This document shows, piece by piece, positions 17,701 to 27,544 of a stretch of DNA of 64,000 nucleotides. The translations under genes and the position numbers were made by a program. Source of the DNA: Actinomadura kijaniata NBRC 14229 (GTDB lineage: Bacteria; Actinomycetota; Actinomycetes; Streptosporangiales; Streptosporangiaceae); the NCBI RefSeq assembly GCF_001552175.1, contig NZ_BCQR01000026.1:24498-88497 (forward strand), read 5' to 3'. Under the pieces are notes generated by a model, which was not told the DNA's origin, ran no database searches, and saw only the letters and a list, made by a program, of their open reading frames with translations. Every line of letters starts with the position of its first letter. Within the stretch, counting starts at the first letter, position 1.

Positions 17701-20700
17701 GGTTCCCCGCTGCGCGGTCCGCAGCAGGCGCGTCACGTCGCCCGGCACGGGCCGCGTGGTCACCTCCGGCACCTCTTCCTCCGTCTCGGGCGCCTGGCCG
17801 GCCGCGCCCGCCGCGCCGTCCGTCCCGGCGAGGGCCTGGAGGACGAGTCCGGTGAGCTCGCGGAGGTCGGAGGCGGCGAGCGCCGTGAGGGACATCTCGA
17901 CCCCGAGGTCGCGGATGATCGACGTGTACAGCGTGACCAGCGTGTGCGAGTCGAAGCCGAGCTCCTTCAGCGGCCGCCCGGACGGCACCTCGGCCGCGTC
18001 GTCGCCGGTGATCTCGCCGACCGCGCCGCGCAGGTACGTCTCGGCGAGGCCGGTCCGTTCCGCCGGGGCCGCGGCCCGGATCCGGTCGGCGAGCCGGCTG
18101 GGAGGCGGGGCGGCCCGCCTGGGCACCAGCTCCGACAGCAGCGGATGCGACGCGAGCGCCGTGGCGTGCCGGGCCAGTGCCGCCCGGTCGACGACGATCG
18201 GCGCGAGCTGGCGCCGGGCCGTGCCGAGGAGCCGCGCGAACAGGGCGCCGCCCTCGTCGGGGGAGAAGGCGCCGAGGCCGGTCCGCGTGGCCGCGCCCGC
18301 CGTGCCGGTCGGGTCGGCGGCCGCCGCCATGCCGACCTGCGACCACGCTCCCCAGTCCAGGCTCAGCGCCGGGCGCCGCGCGGCGTGCAGCGAGTGCGCC
18401 CATGCGTCGAGGAAGGCGTTCGCGGCGGCGTAGGAGCTCTGCCCGACCGAGCCCAGCAGGCCCGCGGCCGACGAGAACAGGACCAGGAACTCCGCCTCGG
18501 GCACCAGCGCGGTGAGCAGCACCGCGCCCAGCACCTTGGGCGCCAGGACGGTGCCGATCCGGTCGGGGGTCAGCGTCAGCAGCGTCGCGTCGTCGAGGAC
18601 GCCCGCCGTGTGCACGATCCCGCCGACCGGGGGCGCCTGGGCGCGCAGGCCGTCGAGCGCCGCCGCCAGTTCGGCCCGGTCGGCCACGTCCCCGCGCAGG
18701 ACGTGGACCTCGACGCCCCGGCCTTCCAGCGTGCCGATCCACTCCTTGGCCCCGGCGTCCGGCTCACGGCGGCCGAGCAGGGCCAGGTGGCGCGCGCCCT
18801 GCTCGGCGAGGCGTTCGGCCGCCACCCGGCCGAGACCGCCGAGGCCGCCCGTGACCAGGTACGTCCGGTCGGCGCGGACCGGGGACTCGGCGGTCTCGGC
18901 GCGGGCCCTGCGCAGCCGGGGGACCATGCGGCCCTTCTCGCGGAGCGCGACCCACGGCTCGTCGTCCGCGCGGCGCAGTTGTTCCCAGAGCGCGTCGGTC
19001 CCGCCGCTGGACGGGAGGTCGACCAGGGTGGTCCGCAGCTCGGGGCACTCATGGGTCACCGTGGTGCCGAAGCCCCAGCCCAGCGCCGTCTGTGGATGCG
19101 TCACCCCACCGCTGCCGCCGGCGGCCTGGCCGCCGCGGCCGACGAGGAACAGGCGCGGGCTCCACGACCGCTCGCGGAGCGCGGTGACCAGGTGCAGCGT
19201 GGAGGCGCAGCACAGGAGCGCGGCCTCCGCCATGGTCTCGGCCGAGGTGATGGGCGGCGCGTCCAGGCCGAAGAGCTGGACGACCCGTTCCGGCCGCCCG
19301 CCGGGGAACGCCTCGTCGAGCAGGCGCGCGAACTGCGCGGCGTCCGCCGGGTCGATCCGGTAGCGGCCGGGCGCCTCGGCCTCGAACGAGTCCCCGCGCC
19401 GGACGATCACGTGCGGACCGGCGCCGAGCCGCCCGGCGAGGTCGGCTCCCACGCCCGACTCGTCGGCCAGCACCAGCCAGGCGCCGGTGCCCGCGGGGCC
19501 CTCGGCCGGGGGCCGGTGCCGCCACTCCACTTCGAACAGCGACTCCTCGGGCCGGGCCTGGGGCGGCAGCGCCGCCAGGGCGAAGCCTTCGACGGTGAGG
19601 ACGAGGCGTCCGGCTTCGTCGAGCAGCCACAGGTCCATGAGGGCGCCTCGGGCGGACAGCGACCGGACGCGGCAGGCCACCCAGGCCGGGCGGGTGCGCT
19701 GGCCGCTGAGCCGTACGCGCCGTGCCCCGGCGGGGACGAGCGTCACCCCGGCCGGGCCCCCGCCCGGCAGCGCCGTCGCGCGGAAGGCCGCGTCCAGCAC
19801 CGCCGGATGCAGGACGTGGGACGACGGAGGCGGCTCGGCCAGACGCCCCAGCGCCATGTCCGGCCCCGTCCATCCGGCTTCGAGGAGCTGGAAGGCCTCG
19901 CCGTAGTCGAGCCCGGTCTCCGCCATCGCGGCGTCGAGCGCGGAGATCGCGACGGGTTCGGCGCACCGGTCCCGCAGTTCGCCCAGCGGTCCGGGCGCGT
20001 CCGCCGCCTCGCCCGCGACGGCCTCGAACCGGCCGGAGGCGTGGCGCGTCCACGCCGCGTCCGGGTCGCCGGCCGGCCGGGACGACACCGTGAAGACACG
20101 GGTTCCGGCGGCGTTGAGGGGCTGGACGTCCAGTTGCAGGACGACCGGTTCGTCCTCGGCCAGCGGGAGCGGCCGTTCGAACCGCACCCTGGACAGGCCC
20201 AGGTCCCCGTCGGGCGCCAGCGCGCCGGACGCCTCCAGCGCCATCTCCACGTACACGGCGCCGGGCAGCCAGACCTCCCCGCCCACGCGGTGGTCGGAGA
20301 GGTAGGCGAACCGGTCGTCGCGCAGGTCGATCTCGGCCTCGAAGAGATGGCGACCGGGAGCGCGGCCGTCCTCGACACGGCGGTGCAGCAGGGGCGGGTC
20401 GTCCGGGCGGGGCCGGGCGGCGGGCGTGGGGGAGGTCCAGTACCGGTCGCGCTCGAACGCGTAGGTCGGCAGGTCCACCAGGGAGCCCGCCGGAGCGGCC
20501 TTCGACCAGTCGATGTCGTGACCGGCGGCGACCAGGAGCGCGAGGTTGCCGAGGACCGCGTCGTGGCCGTCCTCGCCGCGGGCCAGGGAGCCCACCGCCA
20601 CGGCGGCCGTCCCCGCCTCCGCGGTGACGGCCCTGATCGCCGACAGGAGCGTCGGGTTCGGCCCGACCTCCACGAAGTACCGGAACCCGTCGTCGAGCAT

Positions 20701-23118
20701 GCGGCGTACGGTGTCGGCGAACCGGACCGGCTCGCGCGCGTTCCGCGCCCAGTAGCCGGCGTCCAGGGCATCGCCGGGCAGCGGCTCGGCCAGCACCGTC
20801 GAGTAGAGCGGCGTCGTGGCGGGGGCGCCGGTGACGTCGGCCAGGTCGGTCCGCAGGTCGTCGGCGATGGCGTCCATGTGGAAGCTGTGCGCGGCGAAGC
20901 CGACCGGGACGTCCCACATGGGCACCTGCCCCTGCTGCAACGTCACCCTGAGCTCCGACAACGCGTTCAGGTCGCCGGAGACCGTGACGGACCGGCCGCT
21001 GTTGACGGCCGCGATCTCAAGCCGGGTTCCGAAGTCGGCCAGCAGTTCCCGGACGCTGTCGGCGGGCAGCCCCACCGACACCGCGCCGCCCCGGCCCGCG
21101 ACCGCCCGCATGGCGAGGCCGCGCCGGGTCACGACGGCGGCCGCCTGGTCCAGGGTGAGCATGCCCGCCGTGTACGCGGCGGCGACCTCACCGAGGCTGT
21201 GCCCGACCACCGCGCCGGGCTCCACCCCGAGCGAACGCCACATCGCGGTCAGCGCGCAGTGCAGGGCGAACAGCACCGGCTGCACCACCTCGACCTGGTC
21301 GAGGCCGGGAGCCCCGTCCTCGCCGCGCAGCACCGACAGCACCGACCAGCCCGCATGGCGCCCGATCGCCTCGTCGCACCGCGTGAGTTCCTCGGCGAAC
21401 GCGGGGGACCGGTCCAGCAGGTCGGTGCCCATCCCGACCCAGCGCGTGCTGTGACCGGGGAAGACGAACGCCACCTTGCCGCCCAGCGGCTCGTGGGACG
21501 CGGGCGCCACGGCCGGGGACCGCCGGTCGGCCGCGACGGCGCCCAGGCCGGACAGCAGCTCGTCCCGGTCCGCGGCCAGCACGACCGCCCGGCGGTCGAA
21601 GTGCGTCCGGCGCAGCGCGAGGGTGTGGGCGACATCGGGCAACGCGGCGGCGGGGTCGTCGGCCAGGTGCGCGGCGAGGCGCTCCGCCTGGCGGCGCAAC
21701 GCCGCGGGACCGCGTGCGGACACCACGAACATCCGCCGGCCCGTCCCCGGACCGGACGGCGGCGCGGACGCGGGCGGCTCCTCCGGGGCCTCCTCGACGA
21801 TCACGTGCACGTTCGTGCCGCTGATCCCGTACGAGTTCACCCCAGCGCGGCGCACCCGCCCGCCCCGCCGCCAGGGCACCGGCTCCCGGAGCAGCCGCAG
21901 GCCGCCGCCGTCCCAGTCGACCCGGCGGCTCGGCCTCTCGACGTGCAGGGTGCGCGGCAGCCGCTCGTGCCGCAGCGACAGCACCACCTTCATCAACGCG
22001 GCCAGCCCGCTGGCCGCCTGGGTGTGCCCGAGGTTGGACTTGAGCGAGCCCAGCAGCAGCGGACGGTCCGCCGGACGGCCTTCGCCGAACACCCGCGACA
22101 GCGCGTTCGCCTCGATGCGGTCGCCCACCCTGGTGCCGGTGCCGTGCGCCTCCACGTGGTCGATGTCGGCCGGGTCCAGCGCCGACGCCTCCAGGGCGCG
22201 GCGGATCAGCGCCTCCTGGGACGACCCGCGCGGCACCAGCAGCGCCTGGCTGCGCCCGTCCTGGTTGGCGGCCGTGCCGCGCAGGACGGCCAGCACCCGG
22301 TCGCCGTCCCGCCGCGCGTCGCCGAGCCGCTTCAGCACCATCATCACGACGCCCTCGGAGAACCCGGTCCCGTCGGCGTCGTCGGAGAACGACCGGCACC
22401 GGCCGCTCGGCGACAGCGCCCGCAACCGGCTGAACTCCACGAACGTCTGCGGCGTGGTCATCACCGTCGCCCCGCCGACCAGCGCGGCGCCGCACTCGCC
22501 CCGCCGCAGCGCGGTGGCCGCCAGGTGCACCGCCAGCAGCGACGAGGAGCAGGCGGTGTCCACGGTGATCGCGGGGCCGACCAGGCCGAGCGTGAACGCC
22601 AGGCGGCCCGAGGCGACGCTCAGCGCCGAGCCCGTCCCGACATAGCCGTTGAACTGGTCGAGGCTCAGCCCGGACAGGTAGTCGCTGCCGAGCATGCCGA
22701 CGTAGACGCCGGTCGGGGTCCCGGCGAGCCGGGCGGGCACGGTCCCGGCGCGCTCCAGCGCCTCCCAGGCCGTCTCCAGCAGCAGCCGCTGCTGGGGGTC
22801 CATCGCCGCGGCCTCCCGCGTGGTGATCCCGAAGAACCGGGGGTCGAACGCGTCGATGTCGTCGACGAAGCCGCCCTCGCGCGTGTACGTGGTGCCCACC
22901 GCCTGCGGGTCCGGGTCGTAGAGCGGCCCGAGGTCCCAGCGGTCGGCCGGGAACGCGCCGACCGCGTCCCGGCCCTCGTCCAGCAACCGCCACAACCGTT
23001 CCGGGTCGGTGACGCCGCCCGGCAGGCGGCAGGCCATCGACACCACCGCCACCGGCTCGTCGGCCGGCCGCGGCCTCGGGGAGGCTTCCGGGTTCCGGGG
23101 GGTTTCCAAACGGCTCAC
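14782..23118 (-). CDS. Type I PKS megasynthase: KS-AT-DH-KR-ACP-C-FkbH
   Basis: A 2778-residue single-module enzyme. KS 20-445 (Cys190, His325, His365). AT 550-860 (Ser641 in GHSLG; the usual GQGSQ is PGHST; specificity position reads FAAHS near 741). DH 910-1180 ([10 protein letters not shown], His943; second acid Asp1109). KR 1418-1600 ([11 protein letters not shown] at 1508-1510, B-type; Tyr1563). ACP 1675-1765 (Ser1724 in GFDSH). Condensation domain 1790-2195 (HHAVSD, His1917-Asp1922). FkbH-type HAD/glyceryltransferase 2225-2740 ([29 protein letters not shown] with Cys2673). All catalytic residues checked are present. A (D/G)TATQ pentapeptide tail follows. FkbH enzymes load glycerate from 1,3-bisphosphoglycerate onto a carrier protein. 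The order ACP-C-FkbH, then ACP-TR in the next gene, suggests condensation of the acyl chain onto a glyceryl unit. GTG start. Confidence 0.93.
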   Translation of the reverse strand: MSRLETPRNPEASPRPRPADEPVAVVSMACRLPGGVTDPERLWRLLDEGRDAVGAFPADRWDLGPLYDPDPQAVGTTYTREGGFVDDIDAFDPRFFGITTREAAAMDPQQRLLLETAWEALERAGTVPARLAGTPTGVYVGMLGSDYLSGLSLDQFNGYVGTGSALSVASGRLAFTLGLVGPAITVDTACSSSLLAVHLAATALRRGECGAALVGGATVMTTPQTFVEFSRLRALSPSGRCRSFSDDADGTGFSEGVVMMVLKRLGDARRDGDRVLAVLRGTAANQDGRSQALLVPRGSSQEALIRRALEASALDPADIDHVEAHGTGTRVGDRIEANALSRVFGEGRPADRPLLLGSLKSNLGHTQAASGLAALMKVVLSLRHERLPRTLHVERPSRRVDWDGGGLRLLREPVPWRRGGRVRRAGVNSYGISGTNVHVIVEEAPEEPPASAPPSGPGTGRRMFVVSARGPAALRRQAERLAAHLADDPAAALPDVAHTLALRRTHFDRRAVVLAADRDELLSGLGAVAADRRSPAVAPASHEPLGGKVAFVFPGHSTRWVGMGTDLLDRSPAFAEELTRCDEAIGRHAGWSVLSVLRGEDGAPGLDQVEVVQPVLFALHCALTAMWRSLGVEPGAVVGHSLGEVAAAYTAGMLTLDQAAAVVTRRGLAMRAVAGRGGAVSVGLPADSVRELLADFGTRLEIAAVNSGRSVTVSGDLNALSELRVTLQQGQVPMWDVPVGFAAHSFHMDAIADDLRTDLADVTGAPATTPLYSTVLAEPLPGDALDAGYWARNAREPVRFADTVRRMLDDGFRYFVEVGPNPTLLSAIRAVTAEAGTAAVAVGSLARGEDGHDAVLGNLALLVAAGHDIDWSKAAPAGSLVDLPTYAFERDRYWTSPTPAARPRPDDPPLLHRRVEDGRAPGRHLFEAEIDLRDDRFAYLSDHRVGGEVWLPGAVYVEMALEASGALAPDGDLGLSRVRFERPLPLAEDEPVVLQLDVQPLNAAGTRVFTVSSRPAGDPDAAWTRHASGRFEAVAGEAADAPGPLGELRDRCAEPVAISALDAAMAETGLDYGEAFQLLEAGWTGPDMALGRLAEPPPSSHVLHPAVLDAAFRATALPGGGPAGVTLVPAGARRVRLSGQRTRPAWVACRVRSLSARGALMDLWLLDEAGRLVLTVEGFALAALPPQARPEESLFEVEWRHRPPAEGPAGTGAWLVLADESGVGADLAGRLGAGPHVIVRRGDSFEAEAPGRYRIDPADAAQFARLLDEAFPGGRPERVVQLFGLDAPPITSAETMAEAALLCCASTLHLVTALRERSWSPRLFLVGRGGQAAGGSGGVTHPQTALGWGFGTTVTHECPELRTTLVDLPSSGGTDALWEQLRRADDEPWVALREKGRMVPRLRRARAETAESPVRADRTYLVTGGLGGLGRVAAERLAEQGARHLALLGRREPDAGAKEWIGTLEGRGVEVHVLRGDVADRAELAAALDGLRAQAPPVGGIVHTAGVLDDATLLTLTPDRIGTVLAPKVLGAVLLTALVPEAEFLVLFSSAAGLLGSVGQSSYAAANAFLDAWAHSLHAARRPALSLDWGAWSQVGMAAAADPTGTAGAATRTGLGAFSPDEGGALFARLLGTARRQLAPIVVDRAALARHATALASHPLLSELVPRRAAPPPSRLADRIRAAAPAERTGLAETYLRGAVGEITGDDAAEVPSGRPLKELGFDSHTLVTLYTSIIRDLGVEMSLTALAASDLRELTGLVLQALAGTDGAAGAAGQAPETEEEVPEVTTRPVPGDVTRLLRTAQRGTPAAAHHIGLAVRLASPVTRERLTGILTRIADRHAALRTAIVQDAGHGQMLEVRRRTAEPLLRWSAVPEDVDPGERLRSLMEPPFDLATAPLWRFEMLETPSGAQSLLYGAHHAVSDLQSLMLVMGEIGAELAGAPPDSTPSNRDIDLLVEAQSSRTPRERGEAMRRWRREIAGSRRLELTLTRPRPAERTFRAGTVAVDIPDGLIDRVAEQARRLSITPAAFCLGALTVFLARLRRRDRFALAVPVDTRMHAGALGALGFFGVPVPFAAEVAPDEPIADVLRRTDDRLGGVLEKGASFFDAMAALAEEGLYRPDAPLVEVYFNFIRAQAPLGDALEFLPVGTGHSDLDLMVTMAPDLNLLRLDHSLDIIDEPTCERLGRDYLDLLAGLAAGPEATAASTSVPVEADGTGGPASRVPAVARPSVAVAATFALGNLPALLGAALDDGFDITEAPYHQVLAGLRDPGGAFALPTAVAGVVLLRAADLARFGPVSDETLAELADDYPDALRSLHERTGNPVVVAFLPARSTDERLERWERELAARMAAVPGVAVLSPDDWARHHPGGDLFDDETDALAHLPFRPEFQAAAALAAAEVVQAARRTPPKVIVVDGDDTLWGGVAAETGPGGVDLAGPYATLARRLLEWRAAGVLLVLVTNNDEATVREVLARPDGTLRAEHFSVVSADWGPKPRRIEAAAADLGLGLDSFLFLDDNPVQIAAVRAELPEVLSVTCPAAHELEAFLTRLWPVTPRPATREDAGRADFYRQERVRRRERERAGFAAFLERLELEVDVVPLDGATVGRTLQLGRRTNQFNLRPAALDEAVLDGWRRDGEVWTASARDRFGDYGQVGVLAVRPEGGTLEVVAWMLSCRALGRGVEERLLGWLADRADALGCANVRLVAGHTARNVPARRLVAALGGVGADDPVLDVTVEPSRLRAYRSWAEDSGPQDTATQGTATQDTATQGMAAHGEAHGD
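14803..14862 (-). repeat. 15-bp tandem repeats encoding the PKS C-terminal tail
   Basis: Four imperfect 15-bp units encode [15 protein letters not shown] and GMAAH (residues 2753-2772). They are unlike the rest of the protein and form a short disordered tail, possibly a flexible tether to the next enzyme or a slippage product. Confidence 0.75.
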
Positions 23119-23199
23119 ATCCTCACGACGACGGGGACGACGCGGACGGCGTCGCCCTGCGTTCCGGCGGCTTCAGCGGGGATGAAACCGAGGGCCGGC

Positions 23200-23382
23200 T
23201 CAGGCTCGAACGACCGGCGAGGCGCCTACCGGCCCTCCTCGGGCGCCGAGGGCCTCGATGCTCACGGACCGGCCGGGTGCGATCTCAGGTGTCTCCAGGC
23301 CGTTCCACTCCTGCCGGTACACGCGCGGGACCTCCGCGGCGTCCGGCATGGGTTCGGCCTCGGGCCCGACGGACGGCGTCAT
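23200..23382 (-). CDS. Small coupled ORF, 60 residues, unknown
   Basis: A 60-residue ORF between the glycosyltransferase and the PKS. Its ATG overlaps the glycosyltransferase stop (ATGA, 4-base overlap), a classic coupling arrangement, and it ends 81 bases before the PKS start. The product is acidic at the N terminus (PSVGPEAEPMPDAAEVP) and then reads VYRQEWNGLETPEIAPGRSV, ending GGPVGASPVVRA. There is no signal peptide, helix-turn-helix or cysteine. It could be a small accessory protein of the operon or a chance ORF. I do not recognise it. Confidence 0.5.
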   Translation of the reverse strand: MTPSVGPEAEPMPDAAEVPRVYRQEWNGLETPEIAPGRSVSIEALGARGGPVGASPVVRA

Positions 23383-24668
23383 GAGATCCCCTTCACCTGG
23401 GGGCGCCGAGGGGAAAGCCACTGCTCGATGACATCGCCCGCCCGGCTCGCCGGGTCCTCCCGGCGCAGGTCGGCGCCGACCGCCCGCGCGCGGGTCCGGT
23501 ACGCCGGGTCCAGCACCCGGTCGAGCGCACGTCCCAGCCGCGCGGGCGTCAGGCCGCGGAACGGCAGGGCGGTCCCGACGCGCAGCTGTTCGGTCCGCCA
23601 GCCCCAGAACGGCTGGTCGGCGAAGAAGCTGGCCACCACCGACGGAAGGCCGGCCCGCAGTGCCGCCGCCGTCGTCCCCGCGCCGCCGTGGTGCACCGCC
23701 GCCCGGCAGCGGGGCAGGACCCGGTCGTGGTCGAACTCCGACCGGGCGAGGAACAGGTGGTCGGGCAGGCCGTCGGCGTACCTGCCCAGCTCGCTCCAGC
23801 CGGCTCCGACCAGGCCGCGGATGCCGCGCCGCGCCGTGACGTCGATGAGCTCGCGCAGCGTGCGCTCGGGGTCCAGGACCGGCATGCTGCCGAACCCGAA
23901 GTAGACGGGCTCGGGCCCGGCGTCGAGCCACCGGTCGAGTTCGGCGGGGACGGTCCGTTCCCCGAGCCGGTCGCGCAGGCCGTCCGACAGGACCGGGAAG
24001 CCGATCAGCTCGTGGCCGCCGGGCAGGTCGCTCGGCTCCGGCACGACCCGCGGGCTGTACAGGTGGAGGCCGGGCCGCTCCTCCTGCCGGGGCATCCTCG
24101 ACACCCGGGGCGCGCCCATGAGGTCGCTCATCTCGTCGAGGTTCGCCTTGTTCCGCATCCAGTACAGCTGGTTCAGCAGGCGGGAACCGCCGCGGTTGGC
24201 CCACGCCATCCGGAAGTCCCGGACGCGGGGCATGATGCCGGAGAAGTCGCCGGTCGGCAGGATGGGGAAGGAGTAGAGGATCCTGCTCGGCACGCCGGTC
24301 GCCTTCTCCAGGCAGAGGCCCCGCAGCGACATGGTCACCGTCGTGAGGATCACGTCGGCGTTCTCGGCGGCCCGCACGCAGGCGTTCACGATCTGCTGGT
24401 TGACGCGGTGTTCGTCCGCGACGATGCGCCTGATGGTCGTGTCCACCTTGCCGTGGGCGAGCATGCGCCGCGACTCGGCCGAGTTGAGGAAGCGCTTGAA
24501 GTCCACCCCGGTCGGCACGGCCCGCAGCCCGGCCCGCGTCACCCAGTCCGCGAGGTCGGAGTTGACGGCGACCACTACCTCGTGGCCACGCCGTGCCAGC
24601 TCGTCGCCGATCGCCACCATGGGCTGGACGTCGCCACGGGTGCCGGACGCGAGCATCGCGATACGCAT
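23379..24668 (-). CDS. MGT-type (GT1) glycosyltransferase
   Basis: A 429-residue GT-B glycosyltransferase. The N-terminal MRIAMLASGTRGDVQPMVAIGDELARRGHEV and the C-terminal donor-site motif HHGGAGTTAAALRAGLPSVVASFFADQPFWG are typical of macrolide/sterol/glycopeptidolipid UDP- or dTDP-sugar transferases, as is FGFGSMPVLDP. The ATG at 24668 starts the core; a GTG three codons upstream is also possible. It is the first gene of the minus-strand operon and overlaps the small ORF. It probably glycosylates the hydroxylated product of the PKS/thioester reductase pair; the sugar is unknown and no deoxysugar genes are nearby. Confidence 0.9.
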   Translation of the reverse strand: MRIAMLASGTRGDVQPMVAIGDELARRGHEVVVAVNSDLADWVTRAGLRAVPTGVDFKRFLNSAESRRMLAHGKVDTTIRRIVADEHRVNQQIVNACVRAAENADVILTTVTMSLRGLCLEKATGVPSRILYSFPILPTGDFSGIMPRVRDFRMAWANRGGSRLLNQLYWMRNKANLDEMSDLMGAPRVSRMPRQEERPGLHLYSPRVVPEPSDLPGGHELIGFPVLSDGLRDRLGERTVPAELDRWLDAGPEPVYFGFGSMPVLDPERTLRELIDVTARRGIRGLVGAGWSELGRYADGLPDHLFLARSEFDHDRVLPRCRAAVHHGGAGTTAAALRAGLPSVVASFFADQPFWGWRTEQLRVGTALPFRGLTPARLGRALDRVLDPAYRTRARAVGADLRREDPASRAGDVIEQWLSPRRPQVKGIS

Positions 24669-24858
24669 CGCTGCCACCTGTTCTGTCGCGGGAACACGGT
24701 GTCAACGACCGTAGGCGCGGCGCCTTCGCCGCACACCGCACGATCGGGCGCACATCCGACCGGCCGCGACGGGCGAACGGGAGCGCGTGCCAGGAGGACA
24801 GGGGCGAGTGGCGGTCCCGTCGGACGGTGACGGGCCCTTACCTGAACGTCGGTCCAGG

Positions 24859-24903
24859 CCGGGCCGCCCCGCCTGCGAGCCGTGGCACGGCGGGGCGGCC
24901 CGG
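24859..24903 (-). terminator. Terminator hairpin after the alpha/beta hydrolase gene
   Basis: Perfect 15-bp GC-rich inverted repeat (24859-24873 and 24889-24903) with a 15-base loop, 6 bases beyond the stop of the minus-strand hydrolase. It insulates this gene from the PKS operon. Confidence 0.8.
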
Positions 24904-24909
24904 GCCGGC

Positions 24910-25824
24910 TCAGGCGAAGAACTCGGTGAGGGACCGGACGACGGCCTCGGGCTGCTCCTCGGGGAGGTAGTGGCCGCTGTCCTTGATCGCCTCCACCCGC
25001 ACGTCGGTCCCCTTGCCCGGCAGCACGGAGGCCAGGAAGGAGTGGTTGCTGTGGTCGCCACCCAGCGCCAGGACCGGCATGCTCAGCGGCCCGTGGTTCT
25101 TCCCGTCCTCGATGTCCTGCATGAACGTCTGGTACCAGGCGTTGCCCGCCCGGACCGCGTCCGGCGAGGAGTAGGCCCGCGCGTACAGGTCGCGGTCGCG
25201 GTCGCCGATCGAACGGGGGTCCAGGAGCATGGAGTCGAACAGCGCGTCGATCCAGTCCCGCTCGCGGCCGGCCAGGAGCTTCTCCGGCAGGCCGCGGACC
25301 TGGTTGAAGGCGAACCACCACAGGTAGACACGGGATCCGGCGGTGAGATCACCGTCGACATGCTGGTCGGGCTGCGGGAGCAGCGTGAGTCCGGTGAAGG
25401 TCTCGTCGGGGTGGTGCACGTCCAGCAGCGCGAGCTTCTTCACGGCCTCCGGGTGGTTGGCCGCCATGGACTGGGCGACCATGGCGCCGATGTCGTGTCC
25501 GGCGACGTAGACCCGGTCGTGGCCGAGGTGGCGCACCAGCTCGTAGATGTCCCGGGCCATCGTCTTCTTGTCGTATCCGGTTTCGGGCTTGTCCGAGCCG
25601 CCCATGCCGCGAAGGTCGACCGCGATCACCCGGTGGTCGCGCGCCAGCGCGGGCATGACCTTGTTGAACTGCCACCAGGTCTGCGGCCAGCCGCCCAGCA
25701 GCACCAGCGGGTCACCCTGCCCGCCCTCCACGTAGTGCAGGCGAATCCCGTTGACCTCCGCCAGGTGGCTGGAGAAGCCGCCCTCCAGGGACTCGGCGAG
25801 CGCCGCGTCGGTTGCTGCGTCCAT
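24910..25824 (-). CDS. Alpha/beta hydrolase, epoxide hydrolase/dehalogenase type
   Basis: A 304-residue hydrolase with nucleophile Asp111 in AGHDIGA, acid region in GGDHSNHSF, and C-terminal His in DSGHYLPEEQP. The oxyanion motif reads GGWPQTW where the family usually has HGWPQ. These features fit epoxide hydrolases or haloalkane dehalogenases rather than esterases. The gene is monocistronic, with a terminator after it and a long dyad operator before it that shares a word with the operator of the MarR gene at 9022-9477. Confidence 0.88.
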   Translation of the reverse strand: MDAATDAALAESLEGGFSSHLAEVNGIRLHYVEGGQGDPLVLLGGWPQTWWQFNKVMPALARDHRVIAVDLRGMGGSDKPETGYDKKTMARDIYELVRHLGHDRVYVAGHDIGAMVAQSMAANHPEAVKKLALLDVHHPDETFTGLTLLPQPDQHVDGDLTAGSRVYLWWFAFNQVRGLPEKLLAGRERDWIDALFDSMLLDPRSIGDRDRDLYARAYSSPDAVRAGNAWYQTFMQDIEDGKNHGPLSMPVLALGGDHSNHSFLASVLPGKGTDVRVEAIKDSGHYLPEEQPEAVVRSLTEFFA

Positions 25825-25835
25825 GCTGGATCACT

Positions 25836-25923
25836 CCAAATGTTCTGAGTTCAGATCGTCTGACATGAGGAGATTATGGGAGACTTGTTCTGACGTCAAA
25901 CCATCTGAGATGAGAACATTTGG
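25836..25923. promoter_or_regulatory. Long inverted-repeat operator region
   Basis: Perfect 11-bp arms CCAAATGTTCT (25836-25846) and AGAACATTTGG (25913-25923), 66 bp apart. Extending inward about 33 bp the arms stay about 75-80% complementary and contain TCAGAT/ATCTGA boxes. The left arm runs into GAGTTCAGATC-N-TCT. AT-rich against its surroundings. Likely a pair of regulator sites flanking the promoter of the hydrolase gene. Confidence 0.7.
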
Positions 25924-25980
25924 TCGGGTCGGTCCGGGCGGGGCTGGCGGGGCGATGGGTTCTGTGATGAGACTGGGCGT

Positions 25981-27507
25981 GTGACGGCTGAGGTGAACCT
26001 GATTCCCGCTCCGCGCCGGTTCGAGCGGACCGGAGGCTCCGGGCCGTTCGGCGGGGACGTGCGCACCCGTGTCGACCCGTCAGCCGGACCGGAGGCGTAT
26101 CGGCTGGTCGTGTCGTCCGACGGCGCCGAGATCGTGGGCGGTGATGAGGCCGGTGTCTTCTGGGGCCGCCAGACCTTGCGGCAGATGATGGGCCTGGACG
26201 CCTTCCGCCGTGCCCCCATCGGGCGGGGGCCGGTCACGGTGCCCTACGTGACCATCGAGGACAAGCCGCGTTTCGCCTGGCGAGGCTTCATGCTCGACGT
26301 CGCCCGGCACTTCCTGCCCAAGGACGACGTGCTGCGCTATGTCGACCTGCTGGCCGCCCACAAGCTGAACGTGCTGCACCTGCATCTCACCGACGACCAG
26401 GGGTGGCGGATCGAGATCCGGCGACATCCCAGGCTGACCGGGGTCGGCGCCTGGCGGAAGCGGACCCGCATGGGCTGGGGCGAGCCGGTTCTGTGGGACG
26501 AGCGACCGCACGGCGGCTTCTACACCCAGGACGACCTGCGCGAGATCGTCGCGTACGCGGCGGATCGGCACGTCACGGTCGTCCCCGAGATCGACCTGCC
26601 GGGCCACTCGCAGGCGGCCATCGCCGCCTACCCCGAGCTGGGAAACACCGACGTCGTCGACACCGCCGCGCTGGAGGTGATGACCGACTGGGGCGTCAAC
26701 CGCAACGTGCTGGCTCCCACCGACGCGGTGCTGCGTTTCTACGAGGGCGTCATGGAGGAGGTACTGGCGATCTTCCCCAGCCGGTTCGTCCACATCGGCG
26801 GTGACGAGTGCTCCAAGGAGCAGTGGCGCGGATCGCCCACGGCCCAGGCGCGCATCCGCGAACTGGGGCTGCGGGACGAGGACGGGCTCCAGGCCTGGAT
26901 GATCCGTCACTTCGACCGCTGGCTCGCCGCGCGCGGACGGCGCCTCATCGGCTGGGACGAGATCCTGGAGGGCGGCCTGGCGGAGGGGGCCGCCGTCATG
27001 TGCTGGCGGTGGTACAGGGGCGGGATCGCCGCCGCGGAGGCAGGCCACAGCGTGGTGATGTGCCCGCAACAGGAGGTCTACCTCGACCATGCCCAGGCGC
27101 ACGGTCCCGAGGAGCCGGTGCCGTTCGGGTGGGTGCACACCCTGGAGGACGTCTACCGGTTCGAACCCGTACCGCCCCGGCTGGCCGGGACGCCCCACGC
27201 GGCCAACATCATCGGCGCGCAGGCCAACCTGTGGACCGAGGTCGTCGAGAACCGCGGCCGGGTGGACTACCAGGCGTTCCCCCGGCTCGTCGCGTTCGCC
27301 GAGGCGGTCTGGTCGGAACTGCCGGACCCGGACGAGCGCGATTTCGGCGACTTCGAGCGCCGGATGAACGCGGCGCACTACGCCCGCCTGGACGCGCTGG
27401 GCGTCGGCTACCGCCCGCCCGGCGGGCCGCACCCATGGCAGCGACGCCCCGGCGTCCCCGGACGGATGCACGGCAAGCCCCGGCGAACCTGGCGGATGGC
27501 GGACTGA
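25981..27507 (+). CDS. GH20 beta-N-acetylhexosaminidase
   Basis: A 508-residue family 20 glycosidase. The N-terminal subdomain (VNLIPAPRRFERTGG) is followed by the TIM barrel: RGFMLDVARHFLPKDDVLRYVDLLAAHKLNVLHLHLTDDQGWRIEI, PEIDLPGHSQAAIAAYPEL, and the catalytic pair Asp275-Glu276 in HIGGDECSKEQW. It removes terminal GlcNAc/GalNAc from chitin- or glycan-derived oligosaccharides by substrate-assisted catalysis. There is no clear signal peptide from the GTG start, so it looks cytoplasmic. The 5' flank is the operator region of the divergent hydrolase gene. Confidence 0.93.
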   Translation: MTAEVNLIPAPRRFERTGGSGPFGGDVRTRVDPSAGPEAYRLVVSSDGAEIVGGDEAGVFWGRQTLRQMMGLDAFRRAPIGRGPVTVPYVTIEDKPRFAWRGFMLDVARHFLPKDDVLRYVDLLAAHKLNVLHLHLTDDQGWRIEIRRHPRLTGVGAWRKRTRMGWGEPVLWDERPHGGFYTQDDLREIVAYAADRHVTVVPEIDLPGHSQAAIAAYPELGNTDVVDTAALEVMTDWGVNRNVLAPTDAVLRFYEGVMEEVLAIFPSRFVHIGGDECSKEQWRGSPTAQARIRELGLRDEDGLQAWMIRHFDRWLAARGRRLIGWDEILEGGLAEGAAVMCWRWYRGGIAAAEAGHSVVMCPQQEVYLDHAQAHGPEEPVPFGWVHTLEDVYRFEPVPPRLAGTPHAANIIGAQANLWTEVVENRGRVDYQAFPRLVAFAEAVWSELPDPDERDFGDFERRMNAAHYARLDALGVGYRPPGGPHPWQRRPGVPGRMHGKPRRTWRMAD

Positions 27508-27544
27508 CCGCCCGCCGCGACCCGGCCGCGCGCCCGCCGCCCGT

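Noticed and set aside
15001..23904. 2967-residue plus-strand open frame opposite the PKS
   Set aside because: Pure shadow frame of the megasynthase: Arg/Gly/Pro/Gln-rich, no domain.
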